In this document: positions 31,812-41,505 of the stretch, piece after piece | Numbering within the stretch: position 1 is the stretch's first letter | Layout of the letters: every line of letters begins with the position of its first letter | DNA from: a virus | Direction: 5' to 3' (one strand) | IMG/VR virus record: IMGVR_UViG_3300044979_000007 | Coordinates: 1-64,000 of that record | DNA: 64,000 nucleotides | Translations under genes and position numbers: made by a program | Notes under the pieces: model-generated | The model's database searches: none | Seen by the model: the letters and a program-made list of their open reading frames with translations, nothing else | Told to the model about the DNA's origin: nothing

Positions 31812-32687
31812 ATGGCAAAAGCAATTTCATCGTCAGACGCTCTTTTAGCAACGCAGGACGAAAAAAAGGTAGACCCGGTGTTTAAGGAAATCATGGCAAA
31901 AATGTCACCGACGCCAGCCAACCGGCCTATGATTATTTTTAAACTCAGGAACGCACCTAATGGAAAGGTTCATTTAGACGGCATAGACGACGTATTTGAC
32001 CCGGATACAAAACGGATGCGCCGGATCAGGCTTATTCGCGGTGCTACCACTATTTGGATGGATGAGCAGGAAAAGATGGACAAAGAATTCCTTCAAAAGA
32101 ATAGAATAAGCATAACCTTTGTCGCAGGAAATCTCATCTGCGATGAGCTAAAAGACGAAATGATCGTAAAGGCTGCGAGATTAATGAACGCCAACGAAGG
32201 GAATCCCAACCGGATACCAGGGAAAAAACGTTCATTTTACGAGTGGGACGCATCGGCAGAAGAAAGAGAAGCATTCGAAAAAGAACTGCTCGAAGCAAAG
32301 GTTGTACAATTAGCTATGGAACAGCCGTTCGAGAAGATGAAAAAACACGCTTTGTATCTCAATCTACCGATCACCAATGAAATGGGTCAGATTCGAGGAG
32401 AGGACGGTATCCGCGCTCTTTATCTCAGGGCTGCTAAAGCCGATCCAAAGAAATTCAAAGAATCTTTAGATTCAAAGGAAGTAGAGTACAAATACCTCAT
32501 CCGTAGAGCTATTGTAGACGCAAAGATTTCAGTTTCAACCACTGAAATCAAATATCCTACAGGTCAACTCATTTGCCGACTGCCGCATGGGAGGGAATCT
32601 GTAGACTACTTGGTAGAGTTTGCTATGTTGCCAACAGATGAATCAAAATCTTTTGTTGAACGACTTGAAAAAATGGCGTTTAATTGA
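31812..32687 (+). CDS. head-region structural protein (291 aa)
   Basis: ATG at 31812 (MAKAISSSDALLATQDEKKV) is preferred over an upstream start that overlaps the terminator. The protein is charged and alpha/beta with no named domain ('MRRIRLIRGATTIWMDEQEK', 'VAGNLICDELKDEMIV'). Its fixed position after the capsid suggests a head completion or accessory role. It overlaps the next gene (TTGA junction). Confidence 0.5.
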   Translation: MAKAISSSDALLATQDEKKVDPVFKEIMAKMSPTPANRPMIIFKLRNAPNGKVHLDGIDDVFDPDTKRMRRIRLIRGATTIWMDEQEKMDKEFLQKNRISITFVAGNLICDELKDEMIVKAARLMNANEGNPNRIPGKKRSFYEWDASAEEREAFEKELLEAKVVQLAMEQPFEKMKKHALYLNLPITNEMGQIRGEDGIRALYLRAAKADPKKFKESLDSKEVEYKYLIRRAIVDAKISVSTTEIKYPTGQLICRLPHGRESVDYLVEFAMLPTDESKSFVERLEKMAFN

Positions 32688-33370
32688 CGGCGGATACCGC
32701 ATATCAGTTAGTTAATTATCTGGCTAATCAATTCCAGCGCGGAAACGTCAGCCCTACTAGGTTTAACCTTATCATCAATCAGGCGAGTACCAGTTTTTTG
32801 AATTATTTGTTAGGACAATTCCAGACGTACAATTACGGGAAACCTGAATCTAGGGTACAGTTCGGAGTGAACGAGACTGCAAGGCAAAGGCTATCTCCGA
32901 TAATCAATCCGTTGTCTACTTTGACTATTGATGTTACCGGGTTAGCGCCGTATCCAACAGGGTTTGAACAGGTAGACGCGATGTTTAGTACGACAATGGA
33001 CAGGATACGGTTCTTTCCGCAGCATAGGCTTTATTCGTACCTGAATGATCCGATTGACCCTATCAATACCAATCCGGGGTATGTGTTGGAAAGTGGCGGT
33101 TTTAGGTTCTATCCAAACACAACATGTAACGGGACACAATTGCCCGGCGCTTTGATAAGCTATGTACAGACGCCAACGCCTATTTTCTGGAATTCGGCAC
33201 CGGACGCCAACGGGAGGCCAGTGTACGTGTCAGCAGGTAGTACCGGATTGCCTTGGTATGACGTTGACAATTTCGAGGTCGTAGTTCGTGCTTTGAAAAT
33301 GGTGGGAGTAAATTTGAGTGTAAATGAATTATTGCAATACGGTGACGACATTATAAAACAAGGTCAGTAA
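32684..33370 (+). CDS. head-to-tail connector-like protein (228 aa)
   Basis: The protein starts with TTG at 32684 (MTADTAYQLVNYLANQFQRG), overlapping the upstream stop. It has a helical N-terminus and beta-rich remainder ('SGGFRFYPNTTCNGTQLPGA'). Podovirus connectors are often of this size and location, so a ring or neck role is plausible. It abuts the next gene. Confidence 0.45.
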   Translation: MTADTAYQLVNYLANQFQRGNVSPTRFNLIINQASTSFLNYLLGQFQTYNYGKPESRVQFGVNETARQRLSPIINPLSTLTIDVTGLAPYPTGFEQVDAMFSTTMDRIRFFPQHRLYSYLNDPIDPINTNPGYVLESGGFRFYPNTTCNGTQLPGALISYVQTPTPIFWNSAPDANGRPVYVSAGSTGLPWYDVDNFEVVVRALKMVGVNLSVNELLQYGDDIIKQGQ

Positions 33371-33999
33371 TGGAAACAAGATTTTCGTTCATAAAAAGAT
33401 TGTTGCGGCAGATTTATAACGATCAGCCTAGCGACGATTCAAACATAACGACCAATCTTGTTAACAGATGGCTTAACGATGCCATTGGAGCGGCGGCAAA
33501 AAAGAACTATACTGACAATTTACAAATGGATGGTGTTGCTTATGTGAATAATAGTTTTTACACCACCTTTAGCGGACTAGCGATTACTCAGGGGCCGGAT
33601 CAATTTACCTATCAAATGTCGCTACCACAAATCCCGATCGGGTTGGGCAATAACGAAGGTGTTGGTATATTGCAGTTTGTTGATTCAAGTGGCAATATTT
33701 CCGATCCGGCCATTCCACTGAGCGAAAACCAAGTTGGATATTTCAGGAATATGCGACCAATTCCGAACAAAATCCTATACTTTCCTGAAGGCTCATTTTT
33801 GTTTGCTATATCCACCTTGCAGCTTAATAATTTCACTGGGAAGGTTAGAATGGTAAGCGGCGGGGATAGCACAAACCTAAACAGCACATTGAACGTACCG
33901 GATGACTACATGCCAGTAATGGTTGAGTATATTAAAAACCAACTGGCTTGGGAACGGGCCCAAGCTAGGATAAATACAAATGACGGATCAGATGCTTAA
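33370..33999 (+). CDS. neck/connector-like protein (209 aa)
   Basis: The protein starts METRFSFIKRLLRQIYNDQP, has a helical start and a beta-rich body ('LSENQVGYFRNMRPIPNKIL', 'YFPEGSFLFAISTLQLNNFT') and ends with a helix ('VEYIKNQLAWERAQARI'). It resembles in size and position neck proteins of podoviruses, but no family was recognised. It overlaps the GroES gene by 20 bases. Confidence 0.45.
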   Translation: METRFSFIKRLLRQIYNDQPSDDSNITTNLVNRWLNDAIGAAAKKNYTDNLQMDGVAYVNNSFYTTFSGLAITQGPDQFTYQMSLPQIPIGLGNNEGVGILQFVDSSGNISDPAIPLSENQVGYFRNMRPIPNKILYFPEGSFLFAISTLQLNNFTGKVRMVSGGDSTNLNSTLNVPDDYMPVMVEYIKNQLAWERAQARINTNDGSDA

Positions 34000-34258
34000 A
34001 CCGATAAAAAACCAAGTTCTTGTCAAGTTATTCAAAGGGGATGACTTGTCGGCAGGCGGAATTATCGTACCTGAATCATTTCGTGCCGAATCGAATAAAG
34101 GGGAAGTAGTGGCTTGTGGGGATGGGTCTAAAGATAGACCTATGCAATTCAAGGAAGGAGATATTGTCTACCGAGTACAAGGACATGGGGAGCCGTTTGA
34201 TATTGGTGGTGAACGATTTTATATGATGGATCAAAATACAATTTTGGCAAAAGAATAA
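33980..34258 (+). CDS. groES: GroES-family co-chaperonin
   Basis: The 92-residue protein matches GroES: 'KPIKNQVLVKLFKGDDLSAG', then 'GIIVPESFRAESNKGEVVAC' (mobile loop region), 'GDGSKDRPMQFKEGDIVYRV' and a final 'MMDQNTILAKE'. GroES caps GroEL; phages such as T4 (gp31) use their own to fold the capsid. Its place among the head genes fits capsid folding with host GroEL. Confidence 0.85.
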   Translation: MTDQMLKPIKNQVLVKLFKGDDLSAGGIIVPESFRAESNKGEVVACGDGSKDRPMQFKEGDIVYRVQGHGEPFDIGGERFYMMDQNTILAKE

Positions 34259-34262
34259 AATT

Positions 34263-35033
34263 ATGGCTATTCAAAAACAGGGGTGGGTTACGGTTGAAGT
34301 ATGCGTAAATGAATACTTGGATCGTAGCGAACAGAGCAACCACAAATATTTCAAGTTGTGGAACATAGCCTTTGCCGGGATGCAAAAAATGGGTATTAAC
34401 TTCTTTTACCAAATACAAACCTTTAAACTTCCAATTAACTCAAACTTCACCGTCAATAGGCCAGATAATTATCTAAAATGGTGCAAGGTGGGGGTGGGTA
34501 ACGCCATAGGAGAAATTATCCCGTTGGACTACAATAATAAGCTAAATCTTTTTGCTGATCTACAAACAAACAGATTATCTCAAACTCAAGACAATTCGCT
34601 GTTTAATTTTTACTTCGGGAATTCTGGGATTTTCTATAACTACTGGAACGGCGACACGTTTGAAACATTATATGGACTTCCAAGCGGAGGGCCTTTTGTG
34701 GGTAGCTTTAAGATGGATGAAACAAACAATCTAATCGTACTGAATGATTTTTTTCAATACCCATATTGTTTTTTAGAGTGCTTAACCTCGCCAAAAGAAG
34801 GATCTGAATACAGAGTGCCAGTTGATTTTGAGGAAGCAATGATTGCCTTTATGGGGTGGCAAGATAACTATTACAAGCCGTCAAGCAGTCACATGCAACG
34901 CGGAGATAAAGAAAGTTTGAAACAAAACTTTTACAATGAACTTAGGCTAGCTAAGGCGAATTACAAACCCTTCCAATTAGAGGAGGCGTATGAATGGAAT
35001 TTGAAAAACATGAGATTAACAGTAAAATCTTGA
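34263..35033 (+). CDS. tail/connector structural protein (256 aa)
   Basis: The protein starts MAIQKQGWVTVEVCVNEYLD, is alpha/beta and aromatic-rich ('FYQIQTFKLPINSNFTVNRP', 'FNFYFGNSGIFYNYWNGDTF'), and was not matched to a family. It precedes a homing endonuclease that starts five bases beyond its stop. The smooth C-terminus (WNLKNMRLTVKS) does not look truncated. Confidence 0.5.
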   Translation: MAIQKQGWVTVEVCVNEYLDRSEQSNHKYFKLWNIAFAGMQKMGINFFYQIQTFKLPINSNFTVNRPDNYLKWCKVGVGNAIGEIIPLDYNNKLNLFADLQTNRLSQTQDNSLFNFYFGNSGIFYNYWNGDTFETLYGLPSGGPFVGSFKMDETNNLIVLNDFFQYPYCFLECLTSPKEGSEYRVPVDFEEAMIAFMGWQDNYYKPSSSHMQRGDKESLKQNFYNELRLAKANYKPFQLEEAYEWNLKNMRLTVKS

Positions 35034-35038
35034 TTATC

Positions 35039-35614
35039 ATGAGTATATACAATAGAGAGATTTTAGATTACAATGATGGGGAAATGTGGAATGGAATTCC
35101 AGGATGGGAAGACCTTTACGAAGTTAGTTCCGCTGGAAGGGTTCGTTCCCTAGATAGAGTTGTAAAAAACTACAGAAGTGGGACTTGTGTATTTAAGGGG
35201 AAAATAATGAAATATAATTTAGCCAGAGGATATCATACCGTTTTGCTTTATAGATCCGCTACAGATAAAAAAAGACATGGCGTTCATCTTTTAATGGGGA
35301 AAGCATTTTTGGGTAATCCTGAAAACAAAAAAACTATAAACCATAAAAATACCATCAAAACAGATAATTATTTGTCTAATCTTGAATGGGCTACTTATTC
35401 AGAACAGCAAATTCATGCAGTTAAAAATAATCTCCGGGATAATTCATTGGGAGAATCAAGCAATTTCTCTAAATTAATAAAAGAGGAAGTGCTTGAGATA
35501 AGGGAATTGTTTGATTCTAAATCTTTAACAATAAAAGAGTTAGCGGTTAAATTTAAGACGGCTAAGTCCAATATTCAGTATATCGTCAACAGAGAAACTT
35601 GGAAACATATCTAA
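35039..35614 (+). CDS. NUMOD4-HNH homing endonuclease
   Basis: The 191-residue protein has a NUMOD4-like segment (about 16-65, 'PGWEDLYEVSSAGRVRSLDR'), an HNH_3 core with His83 and Asn101-His102-Lys103 (TINHKNTIKTDN), then 'YLSNLEWATYSEQQIHAV', and a C-terminal HTH-like end ('LTIKELAVKFKTAKSNIQYI'). Free-standing HNH genes home into phage neighbours. It is placed between two tail genes with five-base and one-base junctions. ATG at 35039 is used because an upstream start overlaps the previous gene. Confidence 0.85.
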   Translation: MSIYNREILDYNDGEMWNGIPGWEDLYEVSSAGRVRSLDRVVKNYRSGTCVFKGKIMKYNLARGYHTVLLYRSATDKKRHGVHLLMGKAFLGNPENKKTINHKNTIKTDNYLSNLEWATYSEQQIHAVKNNLRDNSLGESSNFSKLIKEEVLEIRELFDSKSLTIKELAVKFKTAKSNIQYIVNRETWKHI

Positions 35615-35615
35615 T

Positions 35616-38600
35616 ATGTTAGCAACGTATCCATTTCGAGGTAGGTTAAATATGGACGATCCCTCCTTGGTAATTCCCCAAGGCGACCATATTATGGCTC
35701 GTAATGGAATATTTAGGGGTACAGAAGGACGGATGCGTTTCGAATCGTGTCTCGGGACTACACTCATGCCAAATGCTAACTTACCGGCAGGAACGAACGC
35801 TACAGTGGGGGTTAAATACGATCCGGTAAATGAAAACTCAAACGGAACTTTAAATCCACGGGTCTTTTTCTTCAATCTTAACTCAAACGGTTATTCTGGT
35901 ATTTATATTTATTATACGCTCACGGGAACCTTTCAAACACTCGTTCAAGATAACACGAATACGGTTGGAGCGGTAACGGGTATCACAAATGCCAACCGAA
36001 TTACCAGCATAGATTTACTTTACGGTGACGGTGTACAAGGGACACTTCTTTTCTATGTGGATTCGACTTTGAATTGCAGAAAGCTAAACATAAATCGTAT
36101 TCTGGCAGGCGGGTATCCGACGATCAAAAGCACTTACTTAAACGTCATTAAAGCGCCTCCGATACCGCCTATTCAATGTTGTTACGAGAACGATACAACC
36201 GTGGCGGCAAATAATCTGGTTAACTCGCTTTTTAACTTTACTTGTACGCACATCTATGATGATTTCGAGCAATCCGTGTTAGCCAGTGCAAGCAAGCAGC
36301 CGTTACCAACCGATCCGTTAAACCCACCAAATACAGCCACAAGTTCTGTAGCTAGTCCTTTCAGAAATTCACGTATCGTTCTATACATTCCTACAGGAGA
36401 TATTAACGTAACCAAACTTAGGATATATGCGAAGCAAACCCAGTATGGATCAACGACGGATTGGTTCATTGTGGACACCTTAGACAAAACGCTTTTGAAT
36501 ATTCCTAGCAATACGGTCTGGCAATATTACTTTCATAACAATGGAAATTACACGTTTGCCGATCCGACATTCACGGTCTTAGACTACGACCAAGTACCTA
36601 TAGGCGCTAATTGTCAATCGTTGCTTGACGGTAATGTGATTTCTTATTCAGGAATAACAGAAGGGTACAATTGGCTCAACCCGACTTTTAGCGTAGCGAC
36701 CTCCAACGTAAACTTTCCGCAATATTCGGTCAACGGACTTTTATTTTTTGCAGCCACCAACGGCCTTTTTACATCGGGCCAACCACAGATAACCGTGTAT
36801 TTGCGTGGAGTGGGGTCTAATGATGGTTACAACAATCCTATCTTGCTCGAAAAAGCGCCGAAGACATTAACGGTAAGGGCTAAATCAGGATCAACGGATA
36901 TTAGCTTTACCTTCAACAATACAACGGGAGTTATCAATAGTATCTTAGTTGGGTTATTGGCGGCGGCGAATGCGGCAGGTTGGGTAACAGTAGGAGCCAT
37001 AACAACCAACTCGTTCACGGTCTACTATCCAACCGGGAATGTGGTATTGCAATCCTCTTACACGAATCAATTAGTTATTGATAACTCACCGTATCCAAGT
37101 CCGATATGTTGTCATTTCCCGCAATCAGCTTATTCGTACGGCGTTCTTTACCGGGATGCTGGCGGCCGCACAAATGGAACAATTAGCAATGTAACCGGAA
37201 ACGTACTAACCCAAGCGGTATCGAATGGTCAGATACCCCAAGTGTCAATTAACTTGGCCGCGTTTCAACCGCCGCCGTGGGCCGTCTATTGGGAACTCGT
37301 TCGCACCGATACGCTGACTTACAACAAGTACTTAAACTGGGTAACCAATGCGGCCTGTCAAGGAACAGGGGCAGGTGTGAGTACACAATACGCCTATTTT
37401 GGGATCAACAATATTGCCACCTATAACCAATCCATTAACGCGACGGAAGGGCCAGTTTCGTATTCCTTCACGCAGGGGGATCGGATTCGGATTTTAGGCA
37501 GATACGACCACAACATGAATTTTTACCCGCTCAACCTTGACTATGCGATTTTAGGTGAAGCGGTTGACCCCATTGCTAACGGTATCTTTCAAAAAGGAAC
37601 GTTCATTCAGATTTACTATCCAACCTATGATGTCGGAGCTAACCCAAATTTTGGATTCCCAATTTCCAGCATTGACGACGACTATCAAAATTACCTTGTT
37701 CTCATCTACTCTTATAAACCTTATTCAACCACGAATCAGAACGTCTATTTTCAGATTGGGCAACAGTACGGTGTTGGCAATCCGGGGACGGGAACGGCCT
37801 ATCACATTGGCAACGTGGCAGACAACCAAGTGATTTTGACAGATGGAGATGTATTCAACCGGCAACGGCCAGTACCATTAATCAATAGCTATTTTATCAA
37901 TACTGGTAGTTTCGATCAAACAAGCCCTTACGGAACCGATTGGGTGAATCCCGGGGGTGGAGCGGTCCCGATTATAGATAACGGCATTTGGAAGATTGTG
38001 GGCGGCGCTCAAATGGTAGCCGGTCTTTTGCCTACCCAATATCCGACTTATGCGAACAATGATTTTACGATCTTCAATGAATCCACAACTTTAACGCTTG
38101 CCGTTCGGTTAAGGGGAACGCAAACGATCATCGACAAAACCGATCCCAATGGGCAGTTTTCAAAGTATGTGAAAGTCGTTTTGCCGGGCAATGTGGTGAC
38201 CACTACACAAATCGTACCTACGCAGTCAGGGATCAATCCGCAATCCAGCTCGAACAGCAGCGCAGTAACCGTCACCTTTGACGCGACTATTCAATTGCCG
38301 CCACAAGGAAAACTATGGCTGATCAACTATTGCGTCAATGAAATGCTGATTGGCGGGTACTTGTTACAACTCGATGTACTAAGAACGATTACGATAAATT
38401 GTTTCGACAAATCTTTCAGCGATATTTACGACCTTCAAACCAATTCGGATAATAAACCGAATGTGGTCGACGTCGAAGCCGCGCAAACCTATTACAGTAC
38501 CTTATTCCGTTTTAGTCAACCAGATATTTTAGGAACCGATATCAACAACTCCAATCGGTTCTATCCTGATAACTTCGACGAATGGGATAAATCCTTTGGA

Positions 38601-39584
38601 GATGCTATGCGAATGCGGGTCAGACAACGGGAACTTCGCGTATTTCAGAAAAGAAGGTGCGGGCGTGTGGGGGTATATCAAAAGTTTATCACCAACCAAA
38701 GTGCAGCCGTTTCGCTTATCGTGTCCGATACGATCATCACCCAAAACAACATCCAATATTTTGAAGGAGAATACGGGATAGGTGACGCTGTAGATAGTCT
38801 TTCAAGTTCTGGCTATCAGGATTATTTCGCGGACCCAATAAAAGGCGTATGGTGCCGACTTTCACTAAACGGCGTGGACAATATAAGTGAAGATGAGAAG
38901 GTGCAGACATTTGCTGGAAGTCTCACTACTTATTTAAACAATTATGTTTATCCGTTCGGAGGGGTATCTTCAATATTGTCAGCTTTCAATGTGTTGCCGG
39001 ATAGGGATGCGGAGGTGTTGTTCTTCATGCAGCCCGGAACAAGTGGAGCAAATACATTACCGGGTCAAACCATTGCTTTCAACGAACGTCAAAAGGTAGC
39101 CTACGGATTCTTTGACTACGCTCCTGACGCGGCTGTTTGCGCAGAAAACCAGTTGATTCTATTCTATAATGGGCAACTTTACGTCCAAAACAATAGTACA
39201 AATCCGGCCATGTTTTTTGGGACGCAACAGACGCCTAGCATAACTTTGGTATTTAAAGACCCTAATATCGAAAAAAAGACCTTTTTGGCAGTTACGGAAG
39301 TTGCCAACCAACCGTGGGTTTGTCCGACAATCCAGACTGATACCTATTCGTATCCGGGTACGCTACAATTGAGTAATCTTGTGGCGGAAGATTTTGAGCT
39401 TTTGGGAACGGATTACAACGCCGCTCTGCTAATGGATTCCAACTCAATTGGAGGGATTATCAACGGAGACGTACTTCAAGGGAGCCAATTAGTTATACAA
39501 TTTTCGTCTAGCAATCCTTCTGTTTTTTCGTATCTTGCTACTATTGGGGTAAGATATATTGACAGTCCTCTAACAGCTAAATAA
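35616..39584 (+). CDS. large tail protein (1322 aa)
   Basis: The protein is 1322 residues, beta-rich, with repeated strands ('FRNSRIVLYIPTGDINVTKL', 'LFFYVDSTLNCRKLNINRIL'-like segments) and no signal peptide. Position and size fit a podovirus tail-stabilisation or tail-hub protein such as the large beta-rich one known in crAss-like phages, but that match is from memory of layout only. It is flanked on both sides by NUMOD4-HNH genes. Confidence 0.55.
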   Translation: MLATYPFRGRLNMDDPSLVIPQGDHIMARNGIFRGTEGRMRFESCLGTTLMPNANLPAGTNATVGVKYDPVNENSNGTLNPRVFFFNLNSNGYSGIYIYYTLTGTFQTLVQDNTNTVGAVTGITNANRITSIDLLYGDGVQGTLLFYVDSTLNCRKLNINRILAGGYPTIKSTYLNVIKAPPIPPIQCCYENDTTVAANNLVNSLFNFTCTHIYDDFEQSVLASASKQPLPTDPLNPPNTATSSVASPFRNSRIVLYIPTGDINVTKLRIYAKQTQYGSTTDWFIVDTLDKTLLNIPSNTVWQYYFHNNGNYTFADPTFTVLDYDQVPIGANCQSLLDGNVISYSGITEGYNWLNPTFSVATSNVNFPQYSVNGLLFFAATNGLFTSGQPQITVYLRGVGSNDGYNNPILLEKAPKTLTVRAKSGSTDISFTFNNTTGVINSILVGLLAAANAAGWVTVGAITTNSFTVYYPTGNVVLQSSYTNQLVIDNSPYPSPICCHFPQSAYSYGVLYRDAGGRTNGTISNVTGNVLTQAVSNGQIPQVSINLAAFQPPPWAVYWELVRTDTLTYNKYLNWVTNAACQGTGAGVSTQYAYFGINNIATYNQSINATEGPVSYSFTQGDRIRILGRYDHNMNFYPLNLDYAILGEAVDPIANGIFQKGTFIQIYYPTYDVGANPNFGFPISSIDDDYQNYLVLIYSYKPYSTTNQNVYFQIGQQYGVGNPGTGTAYHIGNVADNQVILTDGDVFNRQRPVPLINSYFINTGSFDQTSPYGTDWVNPGGGAVPIIDNGIWKIVGGAQMVAGLLPTQYPTYANNDFTIFNESTTLTLAVRLRGTQTIIDKTDPNGQFSKYVKVVLPGNVVTTTQIVPTQSGINPQSSSNSSAVTVTFDATIQLPPQGKLWLINYCVNEMLIGGYLLQLDVLRTITINCFDKSFSDIYDLQTNSDNKPNVVDVEAAQTYYSTLFRFSQPDILGTDINNSNRFYPDNFDEWDKSFGDAMRMRVRQRELRVFQKRRCGRVGVYQKFITNQSAAVSLIVSDTIITQNNIQYFEGEYGIGDAVDSLSSSGYQDYFADPIKGVWCRLSLNGVDNISEDEKVQTFAGSLTTYLNNYVYPFGGVSSILSAFNVLPDRDAEVLFFMQPGTSGANTLPGQTIAFNERQKVAYGFFDYAPDAAVCAENQLILFYNGQLYVQNNSTNPAMFFGTQQTPSITLVFKDPNIEKKTFLAVTEVANQPWVCPTIQTDTYSYPGTLQLSNLVAEDFELLGTDYNAALLMDSNSIGGIINGDVLQGSQLVIQFSSSNPSVFSYLATIGVRYIDSPLTAK

Positions 39585-40139
39585 ATGAATATAAACGTTT
39601 ACAATTCAGATGAAAAATGGCTTCCAATTAAGGGGTTTGGAGGAAACTATGAAGTTAGTAATCTAGGAAGGATAAGGTCGTATTGCTGGAATAGGGAGGT
39701 TATTAGAAAGGTACACATTGGCACTACCGGATACTTTGAAATTACCTTACATGACAAGATGAAGCAAAAACGATGCAAAGTTCACCGATTGGTGGCATTG
39801 GCTTTTATTCCGAAGGTCAAAGGGAAAACAATGGTTAATCATAAAAACGGTTTAAAAACAGATAATCGTGTGGAAAATCTAGAGTGGTGCACGATGAGCG
39901 AAAATAGCATGCATGCATACGCCACCTGCTTAAGCAAGCCAGCATGGACCGGAAAATTTGGTCAAAAAAATAAAACAGCAAAATTAGTGGGACAATTTAC
40001 AAAAGACGGAAAAAAAATAATGGAATTTTACGGGGCGAGAGAGGCACAAAGAAAAACCGGAGTCGCATTTAGAAACATTTCTCAGGTATGCGTTGGGGAA
40101 AGGCCGTCTGCCGGGGGATATATTTGGAAATTTATATAA
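39585..40139 (+). CDS. NUMOD4-HNH-NUMOD1 homing endonuclease
   Basis: The 184-residue protein has a NUMOD4-like start ('FGGNYEVSNLGRIRSYCW'), an HNH_3 core with His67 and Asn85-His86-Lys87 (MVNHKNGLKTDN), and a NUMOD1-like end ('GAREAQRKTGVAFRNISQVC', ending GYIWKFI). It starts on the base after the large tail protein's stop. The next gene starts on the second base after its own stop, so it fits exactly between them. Confidence 0.85.
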   Translation: MNINVYNSDEKWLPIKGFGGNYEVSNLGRIRSYCWNREVIRKVHIGTTGYFEITLHDKMKQKRCKVHRLVALAFIPKVKGKTMVNHKNGLKTDNRVENLEWCTMSENSMHAYATCLSKPAWTGKFGQKNKTAKLVGQFTKDGKKIMEFYGAREAQRKTGVAFRNISQVCVGERPSAGGYIWKFI

Positions 40140-40140
40140 A

Positions 40141-40362
40141 ATGGAACACAAAAATAAGATAGACAATTGGGCGCATTATTGGGGAATAGCAGCCTCCCGA
40201 AAAGACATGAAGGAGTTTAAGAATCTATTACAGATCAACGCTAACTCGCCGCAGATAGATTTAGGAAAGCAGCAAATTCCTACAAAGGACGGCATCAAAA
40301 CTTTTAATGAATTGGTAAAAGAATTGGCTCCGAAAGAAAACGAACATGGAGAACTCAATTGA
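40141..40362 (+). CDS. hypothetical protein (73 aa)
   Basis: ATG at 40141 (MEHKNKIDNWAHYWGIAASR) is chosen because it follows the homing endonuclease stop; a longer frame lies inside that gene. The rest is helical and charged. It overlaps the cupin gene by 17 bases. No family recognised. Confidence 0.5.
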   Translation: MEHKNKIDNWAHYWGIAASRKDMKEFKNLLQINANSPQIDLGKQQIPTKDGIKTFNELVKELAPKENEHGELN

Positions 40363-40813
40363 CGATAAGATAGATGAACTTGAATTAGCTATGCAGGATT
40401 ATGAACCTGTGGACTGTCCGTTGACCCATACGTTCACCCCAAAGGTCTACACTCGAACCATATTCATGAAAGCGGGTAGCCTTATAACCAGCAGGGTCCA
40501 CAGAACTAGGCACCAATTCGTTATTATGGCCGGAGTAGTAATGGTTAAGGTGAAGGATGGCGAATGGAAACAATTGGCTGCCCCCTATAATGGAATCACT
40601 GAACCAGGAACAAGGCGCATCCTCTATATACTCGAAGACTGCGTTTGGATGACGATACATTACACGGAAATACAGCCGGAAGACGAAAGAGAAGAATCGG
40701 TATTAGAAGCAGTACGGCAGATCGAAGATTTGATTATAGAACCGTATGTCAATAAATTATTGGGCGGCATTGTTAAAAATAACATTATTTCACCATTAAT
40801 TGAAACAGAATGA
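40346..40813 (+). CDS. cupin-like protein
   Basis: The 155-residue protein has a cupin pattern: 'YTRTIFMKAGSLITSRVHRT' with His52 and His56, then HQFVIMAGVVMV and 'TEPGTRRILYILEDCVWMTI'. Cupins are small barrels that often bind a metal. Small cupins occur in phage virion or late gene sets with unclear roles. It is followed by internal virion genes. Confidence 0.7.
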   Translation: MENSIDDKIDELELAMQDYEPVDCPLTHTFTPKVYTRTIFMKAGSLITSRVHRTRHQFVIMAGVVMVKVKDGEWKQLAAPYNGITEPGTRRILYILEDCVWMTIHYTEIQPEDEREESVLEAVRQIEDLIIEPYVNKLLGGIVKNNIISPLIETE

Positions 40814-41505
40814 GTTTCGTTGGCGTTGGGGTAACTGCCGGAATTGGGATTACGCAAGCTGTCATCGGCGGAATTAAGGCCGGGAAGGCTCACCGTGAGA
40901 TGGAGAACCTGAAGACCCCCACATATTCAGGCAGTCAGCCTCTTTCTCAATACTATCAGGAGGCATTGAATAGGTATAACCAAAGCCCGTACCAATCTAA
41001 TTTTTACGAACAAGCGCAGAAAGCGGCCGGGCGAAATCAAGCAACGGCAATTGGCGCAACGATGGATCGGCATTCCGCTGGAAACATAGGAGCTATTGTA
41101 CAAGGGAGTGATGACCAAATGCAGAAAGCAGGTGTACAGGCGGAAAGTTTGCAACGTCAGGCATTTGGTCAGTTAGGGGGAGCGGCTAATATGGAAACAG
41201 GAGATTTACGTCAACAATTCCAGTACAATCAGGAAGCCCCATATGAAAAGGCATTTGGCATAGCACAAGGGAAAGCAATAGCAGGTAGTCAGATGGAGAA
41301 TGCTGGATTCCAGAATATTTCAGGAGGATTAGGAAGTTATTCTCAAATTGGTCAACTGAAACAGCTATATGGAGGCGGAGGTACCGGTTCGACAAGAACA
41401 GCAGGTGCCGCGCCGACAACAGGGACAACGAACGCTTTTGGAAGCGGATCAATGTATAATTCTCAACCAGGATTAGACGCATCAGGTAATGTAGTATTTC
41501 AATGA
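40810..41505 (+). CDS. candidate internal virion protein (231 aa)
   Basis: The protein starts MSFVGVGVTAGIGITQAVIG, a short hydrophobic segment, then becomes Gln/Ala/Gly-rich and helical ('NFYEQAQKAAGRNQATAIGA'). This resembles T7-type internal core proteins, which are ejected with DNA into the host. It overlaps both neighbours, showing a tight operon with the next two proteins. Confidence 0.55.
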   Translation: MSFVGVGVTAGIGITQAVIGGIKAGKAHREMENLKTPTYSGSQPLSQYYQEALNRYNQSPYQSNFYEQAQKAAGRNQATAIGATMDRHSAGNIGAIVQGSDDQMQKAGVQAESLQRQAFGQLGGAANMETGDLRQQFQYNQEAPYEKAFGIAQGKAIAGSQMENAGFQNISGGLGSYSQIGQLKQLYGGGGTGSTRTAGAAPTTGTTNAFGSGSMYNSQPGLDASGNVVFQ

